A stretch of DNA of 64,000 nt from Brevundimonas fontaquae (lineage in GTDB: Bacteria; Pseudomonadota; Alphaproteobacteria; Caulobacterales; Caulobacteraceae): assembly GCF_017086445.1 (NCBI RefSeq), contig NZ_CP070968.1:124001-188000 (forward strand). Reading direction: 5' to 3'. Below the pieces are notes generated by a model, which did not search any database, was not told the origin of the DNA, and saw only the letters and a list, made by a program, of their open reading frames with translations. This document shows positions 36,804-44,726 of this stretch, piece after piece. Within the stretch, counting starts at the first letter, position 1; every line of letters begins with the position of its first letter. The translations under genes and the position numbers were made by a program.

Positions 36804-38756
36804 TTACGGCCGTCCGACCAGCTGATCGACCGAACCGCTGGTGACCGGGTGATACAGCGGCCGGGCCTCGGCGTAGATGCGCCGCGCGTTGCTGCGACCC
36901 CAGTCGCCCTCGTTCCACAGGGTCTGGAACAGCGGCAGGACGAACTTGCGACGGCCCTGGCTGGTCAGGAACTTCTCGGCCGTGGCGACCGACGGCTGAT
37001 AGCGATGAGCCAGGGCGATCTGCAGCCAGGCGAAAGTCAGTTCGGCGTTGCCTTCGTTCGCCAGGTTCAGCGTGCGCTCCAGATCGGCCAACTGCGCAGT
37101 CGTCAGCCAGTCGGCGCCTGTCCGCAGACCCTCGGGCCGCCAGCCCAGGAAGCGCTGGCGCTGCTGGGTGTTCCAGTCCGCCCACGGAATGGCCGAGGCC
37201 GGTCCCTTGTCCTTGAAGAAGGCGACGGCGGCCGCATCCACCGGCTCGAAGGCATGAGACACCGGCGCGACGGCGTTGGACGGCAGGCCGGGCTGATAGA
37301 CCCACGCGTCCATCTGCAACTGGCTTTCCAGCCCCGCGTCGCCCTTGATCAGGTTGTCGCGAATATCCTGAAGGAACATGGCCGTCGTCATCGGGCGATA
37401 GGCGTTGCGGTCGAAATAGCCGCGCAGCCAGGCGTCGAACCGATCGCGCCCGACGGTGCGTTCGATGGTCCGCAGGAACAGGGCGCCCTTTTCATAGGCG
37501 ATGTCGTTCATGCCGTCGTCGGGATCGCGGCCCTTCAGGTCCAGATGCAGGCGGGTGTCCGCCGCCGGCAGAGACTTCAGCGTGTCCTGAAGGCTGTCCC
37601 AGCCCAGCACCTGCTCCTGCATGGCGCGGTCATGGCCATAGACCGACTCCATGATCCGGTTCTCGAAATAGACGGTGAAGCCCTCGTTCAGCCAGAAGTC
37701 GTTCCAGGTCGCATTGGTGACCAGATTGCCCGACCAGGAGTGCGCCAGTTCGTGCGCGACCAGCGACACCAGCGAGCGATCGCCGGCGATGATGGTCGGC
37801 GTGGCGAAGGTCAGTTTCGGATTTTCCATCCCGCCGAACGGGAAGGAGGGCGGCAGGACCAACAGGTCGTAGCGGCCCCAGCGATAGGGGCCGTACAGCT
37901 TCTCGGCCGCCGTCACCATCTGGGCGGTCGGTTCCAGTTCCCATTGGGCGGCGCGCAGGCGGCTGGGCTCGGTCCAGACCCCGGTGCGGCCGTCGAACGG
38001 TGCAAAGGCGATGTCGCCGACGCCCAGCGCGATCAGATAGGGCGGGATCGGATTGTCCATCCGGAAGCGCCACGTCTTCATACCGTTTGCGGCCCGCTCG
38101 CCGTTCGGCGTCAGGTGATCGGCGCTCATGACCACCGTCAGGTCTTCGGGCGCGGTGATGCGGGCCGAATAGGTCTGGCGGATGCCGGGGCTGTCCTGGG
38201 TCGGCACCCAGGTGCGGGTCAGGATCGCCTGGCCCTGGCTGAACAGATAGGGCTTCTGTCCGCCCGCCGTCTGGCTGGGGCTCAGCCATTGCAGCGCCGC
38301 CGCGTTCGGGCGGGTCGAATAGCGGATGGTGATCTTGCGCCGCTCATTGGCGGCGAAGGCCGGGAAATAGACCGTCAGCGGCTGTCCCAGGACGGCGTCA
38401 TTGTCGCCGACGACATAGCGCAGCGGCTGGCCCGCCGCGTCGCGCACGTCCTGAATGTCCAGGTCGCGGATATCCAGCACGATCTCGTTGGCGCCCGGGA
38501 TCGCCAGGATGTCCAGGGTCGCCGTGCCCGCCAGGGTCTTGGCGTTGAAGTCGGCGGTCAGGTCCAGAGCCACATCGACGACGCGGGCGATCTCGGGCCG
38601 GGCGTGGGTGTGGACGTCCACCGCTTCGGGACCGGGCGCCGGGGCGATGGCGGGCGGGGTCATGGCCGACCCTCCCGTCGTGGTAGAGCAGGCGCTCAGA
38701 CCCATGGCGGCGGCCAGGGCGAGGGCGGAGACGAGACCGAGCGCTTTCAGCGTCAT
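36804..38756 (-). CDS. M1 family zinc aminopeptidase lipoprotein (LTA4H-like)
   Basis: A 650-residue exported protein with a lipobox (MGLSACS, lipidation Cys near residue 23). It also has the substrate-binding FGGMENPKLTF, the zinc motif HELAHSWSGNLV with the distant Glu in LNEGFTVYFENR, and a C-terminal helical domain as in leukotriene A4 hydrolase-type aminopeptidases. It would trim peptides in the periplasm from a membrane anchor. AGGAAAA upstream fixes the start. It follows the MFS gene on the same strand by 62 bases. Confidence 0.94.
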   Translation of the reverse strand: MTLKALGLVSALALAAAMGLSACSTTTGGSAMTPPAIAPAPGPEAVDVHTHARPEIARVVDVALDLTADFNAKTLAGTATLDILAIPGANEIVLDIRDLDIQDVRDAAGQPLRYVVGDNDAVLGQPLTVYFPAFAANERRKITIRYSTRPNAAALQWLSPSQTAGGQKPYLFSQGQAILTRTWVPTQDSPGIRQTYSARITAPEDLTVVMSADHLTPNGERAANGMKTWRFRMDNPIPPYLIALGVGDIAFAPFDGRTGVWTEPSRLRAAQWELEPTAQMVTAAEKLYGPYRWGRYDLLVLPPSFPFGGMENPKLTFATPTIIAGDRSLVSLVAHELAHSWSGNLVTNATWNDFWLNEGFTVYFENRIMESVYGHDRAMQEQVLGWDSLQDTLKSLPAADTRLHLDLKGRDPDDGMNDIAYEKGALFLRTIERTVGRDRFDAWLRGYFDRNAYRPMTTAMFLQDIRDNLIKGDAGLESQLQMDAWVYQPGLPSNAVAPVSHAFEPVDAAAVAFFKDKGPASAIPWADWNTQQRQRFLGWRPEGLRTGADWLTTAQLADLERTLNLANEGNAELTFAWLQIALAHRYQPSVATAEKFLTSQGRRKFVLPLFQTLWNEGDWGRSNARRIYAEARPLYHPVTSGSVDQLVGRP

Positions 38757-38818
38757 CGAGGTTTTCCTGGGCTGATCTTGACGATTGGCCCGGAGAACGC
38801 GCGGAAACGCGAAAAAGA

Positions 38819-40069
38819 TCAAGCCTTGGCGGCGACCGGCGCGTGATGAGCCCGGAACAGCCGCCCCCGCTCGGCGAACAGCACCCAGCCCAAGGCGATC
38901 AAACCAAAGACGGTGAAGCCGACCGACATCGGAATGGTCGTGCCGTTGAACTGTTGGCCCACCGCAAAGCCCAGCAGCGAGCCGACGATGGTGGAGATGA
39001 AGCCCTGGATCGAGGCCGCCGTGCCCGCGATCTTGCCCATCGTCTCCATGGCCATCGATCCGAAATTGCCCGCGATCAGGCCGAAACAGAACATGGTCAG
39101 GGTCTGCAGCACCGCAAAGGTCCAGATCGATTCATGACCGCTGATCGCCACCCCCGCATGGATGGCGGCGATGCTGGTGAAGCCGATCAGGGCGGTGTGC
39201 GAAATCTTGCGCGAACCCAGCCTCACCACCAGACGCGCATTGACAATCGAGGCCACGGCGATGCCGCCCGCGATCAACGCGAACACCGCCGGAAACGCCG
39301 CCTCGGCGTGGAAGACGTCGGCGAAGATCTGCTGCGACGAGTTGATGAAGCCGAACAGGGCCCCGGTGATCGCCGTCATGGCCAGGGTGTAGCCGACGGC
39401 CGTGCGGTCGGTCAGGGCGATCTTGTAGGCCGAGGCCAGGCGTTTGACCTGGATCGGCAGGCGATCCTCGGGCTTCAGCGTCTCGGGCAGACGCAAAGAC
39501 GCCCAGACGATCAGGCCGACCCCGATCAGGCCCAGCCCGGCGAAGATCCAGCGCCACGGCCCGACCAGCATGATCATCTGACCCAGCGACGGCGCCAGGA
39601 TCGGCACGCCCAGGAAGACCAGGAAGCTGAACGACATGACCCGCGCCATGGTGCGCCCCTCATACCGGTCGCGCACGATGGAGACGGCCAGCACGCGGGT
39701 GCAGGCGCTGCCCAGACCCTGGCCGACGCGGGCCATGATCAGCGTCTCAAAGGTCGGCGCAAGGGTCGCCAGCAGGCTGAACATCACATAGACGCCGACG
39801 CCGAACAGCAGGACAGGCTTTCGCCCGAACCGATCCGCCAACGGACCGTAGAACAGCTGCGCCCCGCCGAAGCCCAGCAGATAGGCCGTCACCACCCATT
39901 GTCGGTCGTTGTCGGTCGCCACGTTCAGGTCGGCGCCGATGTGCGGCAGGGCCGGCAGCATGGAATCGATCGCCAGCGCATTCAGCGCCATCATCAGGGC
40001 GATGAGGCAGACGAACTCGACGAAGCCGAGCTCCTTCTTGGCGGGCGCTGACGCAAGGGAAGAAGACAT
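38819..40069 (-). CDS. MFS drug-resistance transporter (Bcr/CflA type)
   Basis: A 416-residue transporter with about 12 helices, the motif A loop GPLADRFGRKPVLL, and the early acidic residue in AIDSMLPALPHIG typical of the Bcr/CflA proton-coupled efflux subfamily. The substrate cannot be read. I placed the start at the ATG at 40069 (MSSSLASAP); a GTG seven codons earlier is possible. It is divergent from amn across 128 bases that hold no further gene. Confidence 0.9.
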   Translation of the reverse strand: MSSSLASAPAKKELGFVEFVCLIALMMALNALAIDSMLPALPHIGADLNVATDNDRQWVVTAYLLGFGGAQLFYGPLADRFGRKPVLLFGVGVYVMFSLLATLAPTFETLIMARVGQGLGSACTRVLAVSIVRDRYEGRTMARVMSFSFLVFLGVPILAPSLGQMIMLVGPWRWIFAGLGLIGVGLIVWASLRLPETLKPEDRLPIQVKRLASAYKIALTDRTAVGYTLAMTAITGALFGFINSSQQIFADVFHAEAAFPAVFALIAGGIAVASIVNARLVVRLGSRKISHTALIGFTSIAAIHAGVAISGHESIWTFAVLQTLTMFCFGLIAGNFGSMAMETMGKIAGTAASIQGFISTIVGSLLGFAVGQQFNGTTIPMSVGFTVFGLIALGWVLFAERGRLFRAHHAPVAAKA

Positions 40070-40197
40070 TCGGGCCAGATGCGCCGTCACGCCCCGATCC
40101 GCAACCGCACGTCCGTCATAAATTGCTGCAATGCAGCGAAATCGGGTTTGAACGGGCGACGCCTCGCCAAAGCCGCGAAGCTTCGCTAGAGGAAGTC

Positions 40198-41643
40198 ATG
40201 ACAGAACAGATGACAGCACAGGCGGCGCTGGACCGCCTCGAAACCCTCTACACCCAATCCGTGACCAACCTGCGCGACGCCGTGCGGGATTTCGTCAATA
40301 CCGGCGCGCGGCCCGATCCGGTCAAACGCGCCGAAGGGGTGTTCGCCTATCCCGAACTTCGCATCCGCTGGGACGGGGATCGCCCCCAGGACCTGGAGCC
40401 GCGCGCCTACGCCCGGCTGTCGAGACAGGGCAGCTATTCGACCACGATCACGCGGCCCGACCTTTTCCGCCCCTATCTGACCGAACAGCTGGGCCTGCTG
40501 GAGCAGGAATATAATGCGACCTTCGAGGTCGGCCTGTCCCGCCAGGAGATCCCCTTCCCCTATGTGACCGACGGGCTGGAGGTCGCGCTGGACCGGTCGA
40601 TGACGGCGGCTCTTGCGCGCTGGTTCCCCACTACGGACCTGGCCCATATCGGCGACGAGATCGCCGACGGCCTGTTCGAAATGGGCGGCGACTTCCCCCT
40701 GTCGCACTTCGACGGCCTGCGGACCGACTTTTCGCTGGCGCGGCTGAAACACTACACCGGCACGCCGGTGGACGACGTTCAGTCCTATGTCCTGTTCACC
40801 AACTACAATCGCTATGTCGATGAGTTCGTGCGTTGGGCCATCGAGCAGCTTCGGACGCCCGGTTCGCCGTATCAGACCCTGTCCTGCGCCGGCGGCGTGG
40901 TGATCACCCGCGATACGCCCAACCCCGAGGCGGCGATCAGCGACACGGCCTGGAAGAAGCACCAGATGCCGGCCTATCACCTGACCGCGCCGGGCCATAA
41001 GGGCGTGACCCTGGTCAACATCGGCGTCGGCCCGTCCAACGCCAAGACGATCACGGATCACCTGGCGGTCACCCGTCCGCATGTCTGGCTGATGATCGGT
41101 CACTGCGGGGGCCTGCGCGCCAGTCAGACCATCGGCGACTATGTGCTGGCCCACGCCTATCTGCGCGACGATCACGTGCTGGACGCGGTGCTGCCGCCCG
41201 ACATTCCGATCCCGTCGATCGCCGAGGTTCAGCGCGCGCTCTATGACGCCACCAAGTCGGTCAGCGGCATGCCGGGCGACGAGGTCAAACTTCGCCTGCG
41301 CACCGGCACCGTTGTCACCACCGACGACCGGAACTGGGAGCTGCGCTATTCCAAGTCGGCCCTGCGCTTCAACCAGTCCAGAGCCGTCGCCATCGACATG
41401 GAAAGCGCCACCATCGCGGCCCAGGGCTATCGCTTCCGCGTACCCTACGGGACGCTGCTTTGCGTGTCGGACAAGCCGCTGCACGGCGAGATCAAACTGC
41501 CGGGTCAGGCCAACCGCTTCTACGAAGGCTCGATCTCCGAACACCTGCAGATCGGCATCCAGGCGGTCGACCTGATGCGCAGCGAAGGCTCCAAGCTGCA
41601 CTCGCGCAAACTGCGCGCCTTCGACGAGCCGCCGTTCCGGTGA
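40198..41643 (+). CDS. amn: AMP nucleosidase
   Basis: The 481-residue enzyme hydrolyses AMP to adenine and ribose-5-phosphate in purine salvage. It has the Amn N-terminal domain (about residues 10-190) and a C-terminal nucleoside phosphorylase domain with NIGVGPSNAKTITDHLAV, MIGHCGGLR and AIDMESATIAAQG. GAGGAAG before the ATG at 40198 fixes the start. The gene ends next to a type B repeat. Confidence 0.94.
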   Translation: MTEQMTAQAALDRLETLYTQSVTNLRDAVRDFVNTGARPDPVKRAEGVFAYPELRIRWDGDRPQDLEPRAYARLSRQGSYSTTITRPDLFRPYLTEQLGLLEQEYNATFEVGLSRQEIPFPYVTDGLEVALDRSMTAALARWFPTTDLAHIGDEIADGLFEMGGDFPLSHFDGLRTDFSLARLKHYTGTPVDDVQSYVLFTNYNRYVDEFVRWAIEQLRTPGSPYQTLSCAGGVVITRDTPNPEAAISDTAWKKHQMPAYHLTAPGHKGVTLVNIGVGPSNAKTITDHLAVTRPHVWLMIGHCGGLRASQTIGDYVLAHAYLRDDHVLDAVLPPDIPIPSIAEVQRALYDATKSVSGMPGDEVKLRLRTGTVVTTDDRNWELRYSKSALRFNQSRAVAIDMESATIAAQGYRFRVPYGTLLCVSDKPLHGEIKLPGQANRFYEGSISEHLQIGIQAVDLMRSEGSKLHSRKLRAFDEPPFR

Positions 41644-41651
41644 TCCCGGCC

Positions 41652-41797
41652 GTCTCCTCCCCACAGCGTGGGGAGGGGGACCGCGCGAAGCGGGGTGGAG
41701 GGGTTCTTAACGTCGCACCGGCGCTGCGATGCAGCAAGAAACCCCTCCGTCTCTCCGCTACGCTTCGAGCCACCTCCCCATGAAATGGGGAGGAGAC
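41652..41797. repeat. multi-hairpin intergenic repeat (type B, copy 2)
   Basis: This 146-base element is bounded by perfect 12-bp inverted arms, GTCTCCTCCCCA (41652-41663) and TGGGGAGGAGAC (41786-41797). Each arm also folds on itself (CCTCCCCAC/GTGGGGAGG and CCTCCCCAT/ATGGGGAGG), and an inner GGAGGGGTTCTT pairs with AAGAAACCCCTCC. There is no ORF or transposase. It is related to the copy at 28133-28280. No clear target-site duplication is visible. Confidence 0.75.
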
Positions 41798-41801
41798 AGG
41801 C

Positions 41802-42653
41802 TCAGACCGCCGCCTTCTCCAGCGCGCCGGGCTCGACCGGGCTGGGCGCGGTGGTCGCCTTGCGGGTGTCCTGACGGCGCGGCAGTCGCCACACCTGATG
41901 CGAGCGATAGCTCGTTCCATCCCAGGCCAGGGCCGTGACGGTGATCGTCTTGGCGTCCCAGTCGATCTGGTTGAAGCCAGGCGGCGCGCCGCGCTCGCGA
42001 TGCGACAGCGTCCCGCAGCCGACGGCGTAGGAGCAGCGATCCGCCAGCGGGATCGGCATGGCGAACGGCACATGGACGTGGCCGGTCATGATCAGATCGA
42101 CCCCCGCCTCGGCGAAGATCAGGGCCGCCTCGTCGCCGCGCTTGACGTCGCCGGTCATCGGCGTGCCGACCATCTCGATCAACGGATGGTGACAGGCCAG
42201 GATCCGCAGCGCGCCGATCGGCGCCTGACGCAGGGCCTCCGCCGCGCGCCGCGTCTGGTCCAGGTCGATGACCCCCTTCGACCAGTTGGGGCGCGCCTGC
42301 CAGCCGCGCGCGGTGACGACGCCGCGCACCATGACCGTGTCGCTGCGGAATTGGCCGTCGTGGGCGGGAAACCCGGTCTCGGTCTCGAAGGCGCGCCAGG
42401 GATGAAAGACCCGCGCGACGGCGTCCCAATAGGGCACGTCATGATTGCCCACGATAACAAAGCGCGGCTCGGGCATGGCCCGCATCCATTCGCCCGCCGC
42501 CTTGAACTCGTCGGGGAAACCCTTTTGCGTGATGTCGCCGGTGATCAGCACCAGATCGTTGGGCGTCGCGTGGGCGTATTCCAGAGCGGCCGCGCAGGCG
42601 CGCTTGTGCTCGCAGCCGAAATGAACGTCAGAGAACTGAAGAACGCGGCCCAT
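41802..42653 (-). CDS. metallophosphoesterase
   Basis: A 283-residue calcineurin-like phosphoesterase with the full set of metal-binding motifs: FSDVHFG, ITGDIT, GNHDVP, ACHHPL and TGHVHVP. The substrate is unknown; its ATG overlaps the stop of the lipid-kinase gene by one base (TGATG), so the two are translationally coupled and may act on the same phospholipid or phosphorylated product (inference). Confidence 0.9.
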   Translation of the reverse strand: MGRVLQFSDVHFGCEHKRACAAALEYAHATPNDLVLITGDITQKGFPDEFKAAGEWMRAMPEPRFVIVGNHDVPYWDAVARVFHPWRAFETETGFPAHDGQFRSDTVMVRGVVTARGWQARPNWSKGVIDLDQTRRAAEALRQAPIGALRILACHHPLIEMVGTPMTGDVKRGDEAALIFAEAGVDLIMTGHVHVPFAMPIPLADRCSYAVGCGTLSHRERGAPPGFNQIDWDAKTITVTALAWDGTSYRSHQVWRLPRRQDTRKATTAPSPVEPGALEKAAV

Positions 42654-43588
42654 CAGATACTGTCCTCGGCTGACGGCGGCTTGGGCGCCAGCGCCTTGAA
42701 AGCCTTGGGCACGAAGCGGATCACGGCCTCGGGCTTCAGCAGCAGCGGCTCGCCGTCGATGACAGCCGGGATCTTGGAACGCGCGCGCACCTCGATCCGC
42801 TTGGCCGGTCGGGTCGAGACGGCCGGATCGTGGCGCCAATCGCTGAACAGGGCGGTCGCGGCCAGGCGGAAGGCCTGGGTCGCATCGCTGGGGTCCATGG
42901 CGGCCGCTTCCAGTCCGATGGGGTCCTCCATCGCCTTGGAGATCATCGGGCTGATCAGCACCAGCGCCTCGGTGCGGCGTTTTTCTCCGCCGTCCAGGGC
43001 GAAGCGCAGGCGCCCCGAAAAGGCGCGCTTCAGGGCGCGACGGCCGTATTGCCAGGCCAGTTTGATCTTGCCGGTCCGCATCGCCTCGCGCGCCGGCGCC
43101 CACAGGGCCGGCGATCCCAGAATGGCGGCGCAGTAGAAATATTCGCCCTCAACCTCGCCGCCTGACACGGCCTGGGGCTCGCCCTCCTCCAGCGCCCGCT
43201 TCAGCGCCAGCTTCCAGTCGGCGGTGCCGTAAAGCGCCTTGGGCAACATGTTCATCGTACCGCCGGGCAGGGGCGCGATCATCGGACCATCCGGCTTGGC
43301 CTTCGACGCCACCGAGCGCGCCGTGCCGTCGCCGGCCAGAACGAAGATTACGTCCGGCTTGGCGGCGAAGGCGTCGGCGATGATCTGGTCGAAGTTGCCC
43401 CCTTCGAACGACACGACCTCGGCCCTGAGGTCATACTGCCCCAACAGGGCTTCGGCCTCGCCGGCGGCGCGTGGACCGACGCTGCCTGACAGCGGATTGA
43501 CCAGCATCACGGCGTGCCGGATCTGCGCGTGGGGCGTCAACGCAGGCTGGTCGTCTGCGTCGGAGGGGGGTTGGGCGACATCGGTCAT
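42653..43588 (-). CDS. diacylglycerol/lipid kinase family protein
   Basis: A 311-residue DAGK-catalytic-domain protein: VMLVNPLSGSVGPRA at the start, the nucleotide-binding VLAGDGTARSVAS, and PLPGGTMNMLPKAL. C-terminal strands (IPAVIDGEPLLL) complete the YegS/DgkB-like fold. It would phosphorylate diacylglycerol or a related lipid. The ATG at 43588 begins MTDVAQPP. The downstream coupled phosphoesterase is noteworthy. Confidence 0.9.
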   Translation of the reverse strand: MTDVAQPPSDADDQPALTPHAQIRHAVMLVNPLSGSVGPRAAGEAEALLGQYDLRAEVVSFEGGNFDQIIADAFAAKPDVIFVLAGDGTARSVASKAKPDGPMIAPLPGGTMNMLPKALYGTADWKLALKRALEEGEPQAVSGGEVEGEYFYCAAILGSPALWAPAREAMRTGKIKLAWQYGRRALKRAFSGRLRFALDGGEKRRTEALVLISPMISKAMEDPIGLEAAAMDPSDATQAFRLAATALFSDWRHDPAVSTRPAKRIEVRARSKIPAVIDGEPLLLKPEAVIRFVPKAFKALAPKPPSAEDSI

Positions 43589-43730
43589 GGCGGCCGAACG
43601 CCTCGCGGGCGCCGTCGTTCCGCCCAAGCGTCACCATAGTTTCAGACCCAGCTTGTCTGTGCGGAACCTATGCCGCGAGGACACGTTTGCTGCCCACAGG
43701 GGCCAACACCCAGGGACAAAGGAATTCATC

Positions 43731-44081
43731 ATGAAAAAGGCGATTATCGCGATTGCCGGCGCCGGCCTGCTGGCTTCGGCCTGCGCCAGCGACCCGTACG
43801 GCTATAACAACGGCACGAACGAAACTGTCCGCCAGGGCGCCATCGGCGCCGGCCTGGGCGCCGTCGCCGGCGCCATCATCGGCAACAACGTCGGCGGCGG
43901 CAACGCTGCGACCGGCGCCCTGATCGGCGGCGCCCTGGGCGGCACCGCCGGCGCCATCCGCGGCTCGAACCAGGACCGCAACAACCAGCAGCGCTACCGC
44001 GACAATCAAGGCCGTTACTACTACTGCTACGATAATCGCCAGGACGAGTGCTACTGGGACAACGGTCAGCGCCGTTATTGA
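43731..44081 (+). CDS. glycine-zipper lipoprotein (YMGG-like)
   Basis: A 116-residue lipoprotein with lipobox LLASAC, a glycine zipper (GAIGAGLGAVAGAIIGNNVGG and ALIGGALGGTAGAI), and a polar tail with YYYCYDNRQDECYWDNGQ. Similar in plan to the protein at 30.6 kb, but lipidated and lacking the RYD tail. It is likely an outer-membrane or periplasmic envelope protein. AAAGGA upstream fixes the start. Confidence 0.85.
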   Translation: MKKAIIAIAGAGLLASACASDPYGYNNGTNETVRQGAIGAGLGAVAGAIIGNNVGGGNAATGALIGGALGGTAGAIRGSNQDRNNQQRYRDNQGRYYYCYDNRQDECYWDNGQRRY

Positions 44082-44094
44082 TCAGTGATCAAAT

Positions 44095-44120
44095 GCCGGT
44101 CGCGAAGGTCCGCGACCGGC
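44095..44120 (+). terminator. perfect hairpin after the glycine-zipper lipoprotein gene
   Basis: GCCGGTCGCG and CGCGACCGGC form a 10-bp stem around AAGGTC, 14 bases past the stop. It lacks a U-run and precedes a better terminator by 12 bases, so it may protect the 3' end. Confidence 0.5.
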
Positions 44121-44131
44121 GCTAGGTTGAA

Positions 44132-44165
44132 GAGGCGGCCTGTCGGACGACGGGCCGCCTCTTTT
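44132..44165 (+). terminator. Rho-independent terminator
   Basis: GAGGCGGCC and GGCCGCCTC form a 9-bp stem followed by TTTT, directly behind the hairpin at 44095. It separates the glycine-zipper lipoprotein from the OmpA-like lipoprotein gene. Confidence 0.75.
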
Positions 44166-44200
44166 GCGTAATGGGCCGGCCGAGCCGGAGGAGGGCTGAG

Positions 44201-44641
44201 ATGAAGCGATCGATGGGTCTGGCTGTGGCGGCCGTGGGAATTCTGGCGGCGTGCGCGCCGATGCCCAAGCGCGAAGCGCTGGTGGTGGGCGAATCGCTGT
44301 GCGCGCCGGGGCGTTTCGATGTCTATTTCCTGGAGAACCAGGCGCGGCTGACGGAGCCGGCGGCGATGGTGCTGCACGCGGCGGCCGAGAAGGCCAAGGA
44401 TTGCGACGTGCGCAAGGTGCGCGTGGTGGGCCTGGCCGACGCCACGGGAACGCCTGAAGCCAATCTGAACCTGTCGCAGCGGCGCGCACAGACGGTGGTT
44501 GCGGCGCTGACCCAGGCGGGCCTGCCGGCGCCGATCTTTGAGATGAACGCCGCAGGCGATGCGGGAGCCACGACCGCAGCCGGCAATGACGAACCGCTGC
44601 GGCGCCGTGCGGAAGTGATCTACGAGGCCTATCCGCGCTGA
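44201..44641 (+). CDS. OmpA-family lipoprotein
   Basis: A 146-residue lipoprotein (lipobox ILAACA) with an OmpA C-terminal-like peptidoglycan-binding fold: YFLENQARLTEPA, then VVGLADATGTPEANLNLSQRRAQTV. The NxxLSxxRA-type helix fits peptidoglycan association. GGAGGAGGG just upstream of the ATG marks the start. It may link the outer membrane to peptidoglycan. Confidence 0.87.
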   Translation: MKRSMGLAVAAVGILAACAPMPKREALVVGESLCAPGRFDVYFLENQARLTEPAAMVLHAAAEKAKDCDVRKVRVVGLADATGTPEANLNLSQRRAQTVVAALTQAGLPAPIFEMNAAGDAGATTAAGNDEPLRRRAEVIYEAYPR

Positions 44642-44726
44642 TCGACGCGGGGGCGGGCGCAGCGATGGCGCGGGGACGCGTGACGCATTAGGTTGCGGCG
44701 CTCCCCTCGCCTGTCGGAACACGCGT

